Source of the DNA: Gemmatimonadota bacterium
GTDB lineage: Bacteria; Gemmatimonadota; Gemmatimonadetes; Gemmatimonadales; GWC2-71-9
Direction of reading: 5' to 3'
DNA: 17,936 nucleotides
Assembly: GCA_024640185.1 (NCBI GenBank)
Contig: JAHEFN010000008.1
Location: 1 to 17,936, forward strand
The notes beneath the pieces are model-generated. The model saw only the letters and a list, made by a program, of their open reading frames with translations, was not told where the DNA came from and did no database searches. Both the position numbers and the translations under genes were made by a program. The first letter of the stretch is position 1. Every line of letters starts with the position of its first letter. Positions 14,703 to 17,936 of this stretch are shown in pieces.

Positions 14703-15859
14703 CGGCACACAAGCGCCTGCGGCGGGCTGGGCCACGGCGGAGCCGGGGCCGTCGGCCGCCGAAGCGGAGGAGGTGGGGGATGGGAGTGCTGATCGCGGCG
14801 GCGACACTGCTCGTCGGCTTCACGGCGGCCTACGTCGCCAGTGACGATGTTCGCTACCTCACCAGGGCCGGCATCGAGGAGACCGCCATCCTGATGGCGC
14901 GCGAACCGATGCGTGTGGTGGCGGCCGACAGCAGCCGTCCCAAGGCCCTGCGCGACGCGGCGCAACTCGTCCTCGAGGTGCGCAACTATGCCGACGTGCT
15001 GGGCTTCGAGGCGAAGCAGACCTACACCACCTACTCCGATGTCGGTCGGGACACCCTGCTGCTGGTCCTCACCGCCTCACCGAAGAGTTGCCTCTGTCCG
15101 GTGACCTGGTCCTTCCCGATCGTCGGTCGCATTCCCTACAAGGGGTTCTTCGATGTGCCGAAGGCCGAGGCCGCGGCGCGGAAGTACCGGGAGATGGGCT
15201 ACGACGTCAACCTGCGGCCCTCGGGTGCGTTCAGCACCCTCGGCTGGTTCAACGACCCGCTGCTGTCGACCGCGGTCTCGGCCGACTCCGTGGAACTGGC
15301 CGCACTGGTCTTCCACGAGATCGCCCACAACACGCTGTGGGTGAAGGGCGCCACGGATTTCAACGAGTCGTTCGCCCAGTGGGTGGGGTACCGATCCGCG
15401 GAGCGGTTCTTCCTGGCCCGCGGCGATTCGGGGCTGGCGCTCCGGGCGCTCGACCGCTGGCACGACGAGGAGATCCTCGGCAGCTATTTCGATCTGCTGC
15501 TGGGCAAGCTCGACTCGCTCTACGGCTCCACCCCGGATGGGGCCATGCTGCAGCAGGGGCGTGAGGCGATTGCCCGGTGGAGTCGCGACACCTTGGCCGC
15601 GCCCTTCGGCCTCGCCTTGCGGACGGTCGACCCGGTCCGGCTCGGCGACCGACCGATCAACAATGCCGCGCTGCTGGGCGTCCGGCTCTACCGCACCGGT
15701 CTCGACCTGTTCGAGGGATGGTACTGGGACAACGACCAGCAGATCGACCTCGCGGTCTATGGCCTGGTCGAACTGATGACGGAGGTCGAGGGTGATCAGG
15801 CGTGGCAGCGCCTGCGAGCCGTCGTCCGCCCCGAGCCGCTCCCGGCGCTTCCCGACTAG
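14699..15859 (+). CDS. Putative membrane-anchored aminopeptidase (PF10023-like)
   Basis: A 386-residue protein with an arginine-rich N-terminus, one membrane segment (about 28-46) and a metallopeptidase-like domain. H-E-I-A-H (H206, E207, H210) is the zinc motif and F-N-E-S-F-A (E223) the likely third ligand. G-W-F-N-D-P-L-L-S-T and Y-K-G-F-F-D match my recollection of the putative aminopeptidase family PF10023, a group with little experimental work. The active domain should face the periplasm. The ATG at 14699 overlaps the preceding stop (ATGA) and gives positive charges before the membrane segment; a second in-frame ATG at 14780 has a much better ribosome binding site, so the N-terminal 27 residues are uncertain. 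Confidence 0.82.
   Translation: MTAHKRLRRAGPRRSRGRRPPKRRRWGMGVLIAAATLLVGFTAAYVASDDVRYLTRAGIEETAILMAREPMRVVAADSSRPKALRDAAQLVLEVRNYADVLGFEAKQTYTTYSDVGRDTLLLVLTASPKSCLCPVTWSFPIVGRIPYKGFFDVPKAEAAARKYREMGYDVNLRPSGAFSTLGWFNDPLLSTAVSADSVELAALVFHEIAHNTLWVKGATDFNESFAQWVGYRSAERFFLARGDSGLALRALDRWHDEEILGSYFDLLLGKLDSLYGSTPDGAMLQQGREAIARWSRDTLAAPFGLALRTVDPVRLGDRPINNAALLGVRLYRTGLDLFEGWYWDNDQQIDLAVYGLVELMTEVEGDQAWQRLRAVVRPEPLPALPD
14768..14773 (+). promoter_or_regulatory. Perfect Shine-Dalgarno before an internal ATG
   Basis: AGGAGG, 6 nt before the in-frame ATG at 14780 of the aminopeptidase gene. It is the strongest ribosome binding sequence in the window and may mark the true or a second start. In the long form it would encode two arginines by AGG codons. 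Confidence 0.45.
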
Positions 15860-15862
15860 AAT
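15857..15862 (+). promoter_or_regulatory. Possible -10 box for the M20 dipeptidase gene
   Basis: TAGAAT (5/6 to TATAAT) overlaps the stop codon of the aminopeptidase gene and lies 32 nt before the ATG at 15895. No matching -35 is seen. It could give the M20 gene its own transcript in addition to read-through. Confidence 0.3.
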
Positions 15863-15894
15863 TCACGATCACCACGCACCGAGACGAGAGCACG

Positions 15895-17256
15895 ATGGAC
15901 CACGAATTCGTCAATCGCGAGCAGCCGCGCCTCCTGGCCGAGCTGACGGAGTTCCTCGCCATCCCCAGCATCAGCACCCTCCCGGTCCATGCCGGCGATT
16001 GCCGCCGCGCCGCCCAGTGGCTGGTCGACCAGCTCTTCGCCCTCGGCTGTCCCACGGTGCAGCTCATCGAGGGGAACGGCCACCCGGTGGTCTGGGGCGA
16101 GAGTCCCAAGGTGGAGGGGGCGCCGACCCTGCTCATCTACGGACACTACGACGTCCAGCCGGTGGACCCAATCGAGGAGTGGCACACCCCACCGTTCGAA
16201 GCCTCGATCCGAGACGGCCGCCTCTATGCCCGAGGCGCCATCGATGACAAGGGCCAGGTCTTCACCCTGCTCAAGGCCTACGAGGCGGTTCGCGGTGCCG
16301 ACGGTCGCCCGCCCATCAACGTGCACTTCATCTTCGAGGGTGAGGAGGAGTGCGGTGGGCAGGTCATCTTCGACCTGTTGGCGGCCGAACCGGAGCGGAC
16401 CGACGTCGATGCCGTGTTGGTCGCCGACATGGGGTACTACGCCGAGGGATGGCCGGCGGTCTACACCGCGATGCGAGGGATGTGTTACGCGGAGCTGCAC
16501 GTCCGCACCCTGGAGCGGGACCTCCACTCCGGATCGTATGGCGGGGTCGCACCCAATGCGATCGAGACCCTCATCCGGATGCTGACGGACCTCAAGGGTC
16601 GCAGCGGCAAGATCCGGGTACCCAAGCTCTACAAGAGCGTGATTCCGCCCACCAAGGCGGAGCGGAAGGGCTGGGCGTCCCTGCCATTCGACGAGGAGGC
16701 GTTCCTCCGCGATGAGGTGACCGGCAAGGCGTTGACCGGCCTCGAGGGGCGGACCGTCTTCGATCGAACGTGGGCCCTGCCGACCTTCGAGATCCACGGC
16801 ATCAAGGGCGGCTTCACCGGAGAGGGCGCCAAGACGGTGATCCCCGCCGTGGGGGTGGCCAAGATCTCGATGCGGTTGGTGCCTGGCCTGCCACTGGCGT
16901 TCGCCCAGAAGCAGCTGCGGAAGGGCATCGAGCGTGTCGCCCCGGCCTGGGCCGACTGGGAGCTGAAGTTCCTCCACGGTGGCGACCCGGTGCAAATGGC
17001 CGTGGATCATCCGGCCTTCGGGGTGCTCGATCGCGCCTTCGAGGAAGTGGTCGGTCGGCGGACCGTGGCCGTGCGCGCCGGCGGATCGATCCCGGTGATT
17101 CCCGAACTTGCCCGGGGTGGCGCACCGGTGTTGTTGACCGGTATCGGCCTGCCCGATGACGGCCTGCACTCCCCGAACGAGAAGGTCGACCTGCAACAGG
17201 TGTGGGATGGGATCCGTGTGTTCGGGCGGTTCTTCGAGATGCTGGCCGAACAGTAG
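15895..17256 (+). CDS. M20-family dipeptidase
   Basis: A 453-residue cytoplasmic metallopeptidase of the M20 (ArgE/DapE/ACY1/CPG2) family, dipeptidase branch. The two-metal site is complete: Y-G-H-Y-D-V-Q-P (H84, D86), G-A-I-D-D-K-G (bridging D117), F-E-G-E-E-E (catalytic E150, ligand E151), V-A-D-M (D178) and the last ligand H425 in G-L-H-S-P-N-E. The lid/dimerisation domain starts around H211 (R-D-L-H-S-G-S-Y-G-G). It lacks a signal peptide, so it probably finishes peptide breakdown inside the cell. ATG 15895 is chosen because the family begins at about this point; the frame is open to 15802, inside the preceding gene. The ribosome binding site is weak (GAGAG). It follows the aminopeptidase gene by 35 bp and may share its transcript. 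Confidence 0.93.
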   Translation: MDHEFVNREQPRLLAELTEFLAIPSISTLPVHAGDCRRAAQWLVDQLFALGCPTVQLIEGNGHPVVWGESPKVEGAPTLLIYGHYDVQPVDPIEEWHTPPFEASIRDGRLYARGAIDDKGQVFTLLKAYEAVRGADGRPPINVHFIFEGEEECGGQVIFDLLAAEPERTDVDAVLVADMGYYAEGWPAVYTAMRGMCYAELHVRTLERDLHSGSYGGVAPNAIETLIRMLTDLKGRSGKIRVPKLYKSVIPPTKAERKGWASLPFDEEAFLRDEVTGKALTGLEGRTVFDRTWALPTFEIHGIKGGFTGEGAKTVIPAVGVAKISMRLVPGLPLAFAQKQLRKGIERVAPAWADWELKFLHGGDPVQMAVDHPAFGVLDRAFEEVVGRRTVAVRAGGSIPVIPELARGGAPVLLTGIGLPDDGLHSPNEKVDLQQVWDGIRVFGRFFEMLAEQ

Positions 17257-17265
17257 TCGGCAGCG

Positions 17266-17306
17266 GCTGGCGCTCAGTCCTTCCGCTTCGGGCGCCCGCC
17301 GCCAGC
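17266..17306. terminator. Weak inverted repeat at the M20/unknown-gene convergent junction
   Basis: GCTGGCG (17266-17272) and CGCCAGC (17300-17306) can pair over 7 bp with a 27-nt loop that itself contains a CCG/CGG mini-stem. It spans the end of the minus-strand gene. There is no U-tract, so a terminator role is only a possibility. Confidence 0.25.
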
Positions 17307-17861
17307 GTACTGGCTCTCGATCCTGGTGTAGAGGTCATCGGCACCGATCAGACCCTTGACCGAGGCGATGACACCGGCCACGACATCATCGGCCCAGTAC
17401 TCGTCGGGCCGTTCGGCGTCATCGAGTGCGGCCGCGTGGGAGGCGAGGTAGTCGATTGCCGTCTGCTGCCACTCGGCGAGCGCCGAGGCCACCAGTGACC
17501 ACGATCCGGTCGCCCGCAACTCACGTTCGGCCAGCGCATCGAGGTGTGGCTTCAGCTCCCGGGCGGCGGGGCCGGTGCGCAGCCGCTCTGCCACCAACGA
17601 GAGCATCGCCCGACGCTCCGATTGCTGCGGCTCGGGGAGTGGCTGCAGGAAGTGCCGCTGATCGGCCACCATCTCCGCGAGGCGCACACAGACAGCCCGG
17701 ATCGCCGGCGTCAGCGTTCCCGGTGCCTCTGCCGCCCACGAGGCGGCAGCACGGAGGATCTGCTCGATCAACTCATCGGCGGCAGCGGAGATCCGCTGTC
17801 CGACATGGGCATCATGCATGGGCCGAAGGGTGGCGCGGCCCCAGGTGATGCGCAAGACCAT
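17274..17861 (-). CDS. Helical protein of unknown function
   Basis: A 195-residue protein I do not recognise. It begins with a short beta-like stretch (V-L-R-I-T-W-G-R) and is otherwise almost entirely predicted helix, rich in alanine, glutamate and arginine, with a basic end (G-G-G-R-P-K-R-K-D). It has no signal peptide, membrane span or catalytic motif. Helices near residues 20-45, 54-70, 84-96 and 100-145 could form a bundle, as in sensory or adaptor domains, but this is only a fold guess. The ATG at 17861 is used; ATG 17819 is an alternative, and neither has a clear ribosome binding site. Codon bias is like its neighbours, and its opposite strand has no family match, so I take it as real. 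It converges on the M20 gene with 17 bp between the stops. Confidence 0.65.
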   Translation of the reverse strand: MVLRITWGRATLRPMHDAHVGQRISAAADELIEQILRAAASWAAEAPGTLTPAIRAVCVRLAEMVADQRHFLQPLPEPQQSERRAMLSLVAERLRTGPAARELKPHLDALAERELRATGSWSLVASALAEWQQTAIDYLASHAAALDDAERPDEYWADDVVAGVIASVKGLIGADDLYTRIESQYAGGGRPKRKD

Positions 17862-17870
17862 GTGGCCGAC

Positions 17871-17936
17871 TCACGCCTGGGCGGGGAAGGGGCTTGAGCG
17901 CGGTTGGGGATCGCGGTCAAACGCCTCCGCGAAGCG
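17871..17936 (-). CDS. Possible C-terminal end of an upstream gene
   Basis: The minus-strand frame entering from the window edge reads 21 codons (R-F-A-E-A-F-D-R-D-P-Q-P-R-S-S-P-F-P-A-Q-A) to a TGA at 17871-17873, 9 bp before the ATG of the unknown helical gene. The third-position GC is high and the short spacing fits an operon, but 21 codons cannot prove a gene. Confidence 0.3.
   Translation of the reverse strand, partial: RFAEAFDRDPQPRSSPFPAQA

Noticed and set aside
14699..14800. Tat signal in the arginine-rich start of the aminopeptidase
   Set aside because: There is no S-R-R-x-F-L-K pattern. The arginines are scattered and the membrane segment has no cleavage site of the Tat kind.
1..17936. 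CRISPR arrays, transposases, integrases, phage genes, tRNA or rRNA
   Set aside because: I looked for regular spaced repeats, recombinase motifs, terminal inverted repeats and tRNA-like folds and saw none; the window appears to be core chromosome.

Overview
The window looks like a piece of a compact, high-GC chromosome from a diderm (Gram-negative-type) bacterium. An LPS-pathway gene (Kdo transferase), several lipoproteins and secreted proteins, and an outer-membrane barrel-like protein point to a diderm envelope. The mix of gene families and the gene order suggest Gemmatimonadota, but this is an impression from protein families, not a search result. I see no mobile elements, CRISPR arrays, tRNA or rRNA genes, and no stretch longer than about 100 bp without a gene.

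Layout. (1) 1-1578, minus strand: the start of a PpiC/SurA-like lipoprotein (cut by the window edge) downstream of waaA/kdtA. (2) 1647-2360, plus: a CPBP-family membrane protease, ending 7 bp from a convergent secreted DsbA-like thiol oxidoreductase (2368-2970, minus). (3) 3039-5166, plus: a tight three-gene operon of a TPM-domain membrane protein with a glycine-rich tail, a nucleotidyltransferase-fold protein with a D-x-N active-site motif, and a LemA protein. (4) 5163-12065, minus: a four-gene housekeeping operon in the order dnaE, accA, ricT-like PSP1 gene, metG, with overlapping or nearly abutting joints. (5) 12163-17256, plus: a secreted M30-like metallopeptidase lipoprotein, a barrel-like outer-membrane protein, a PF10023-like putative aminopeptidase and an M20 dipeptidase; the first three overlap by 4 bp at each joint. 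(6) 17274-17861, minus: a helical protein of unknown function, perhaps preceded by the tail of another gene.

The best regulatory signal is the 97-bp space between dnaE and the M30-like gene. It holds a textbook TTGACA-N17-TACGAT promoter for dnaE, placed so that the mRNA would have a leader of only about 4 nt, and an opposing TTGTCA-N17-TAGGCT promoter whose -35 box overlaps it on the other strand. A 6-bp dyad spans the dnaE promoter. Other points of interest are the LemA/TPM pair with a nucleotidyltransferase between them, an extra C-x2-C-x2-C motif in the RicT-like protein, a CTAG tetranucleotide serving as stop codon for two convergent genes in the loop of a hairpin, and the co-translated secreted peptidase/barrel cluster. 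No single feature proves a new system; the TPM-NTase-LemA trio and the peptidase/barrel cluster are the most plausible candidates for undescribed functional units.
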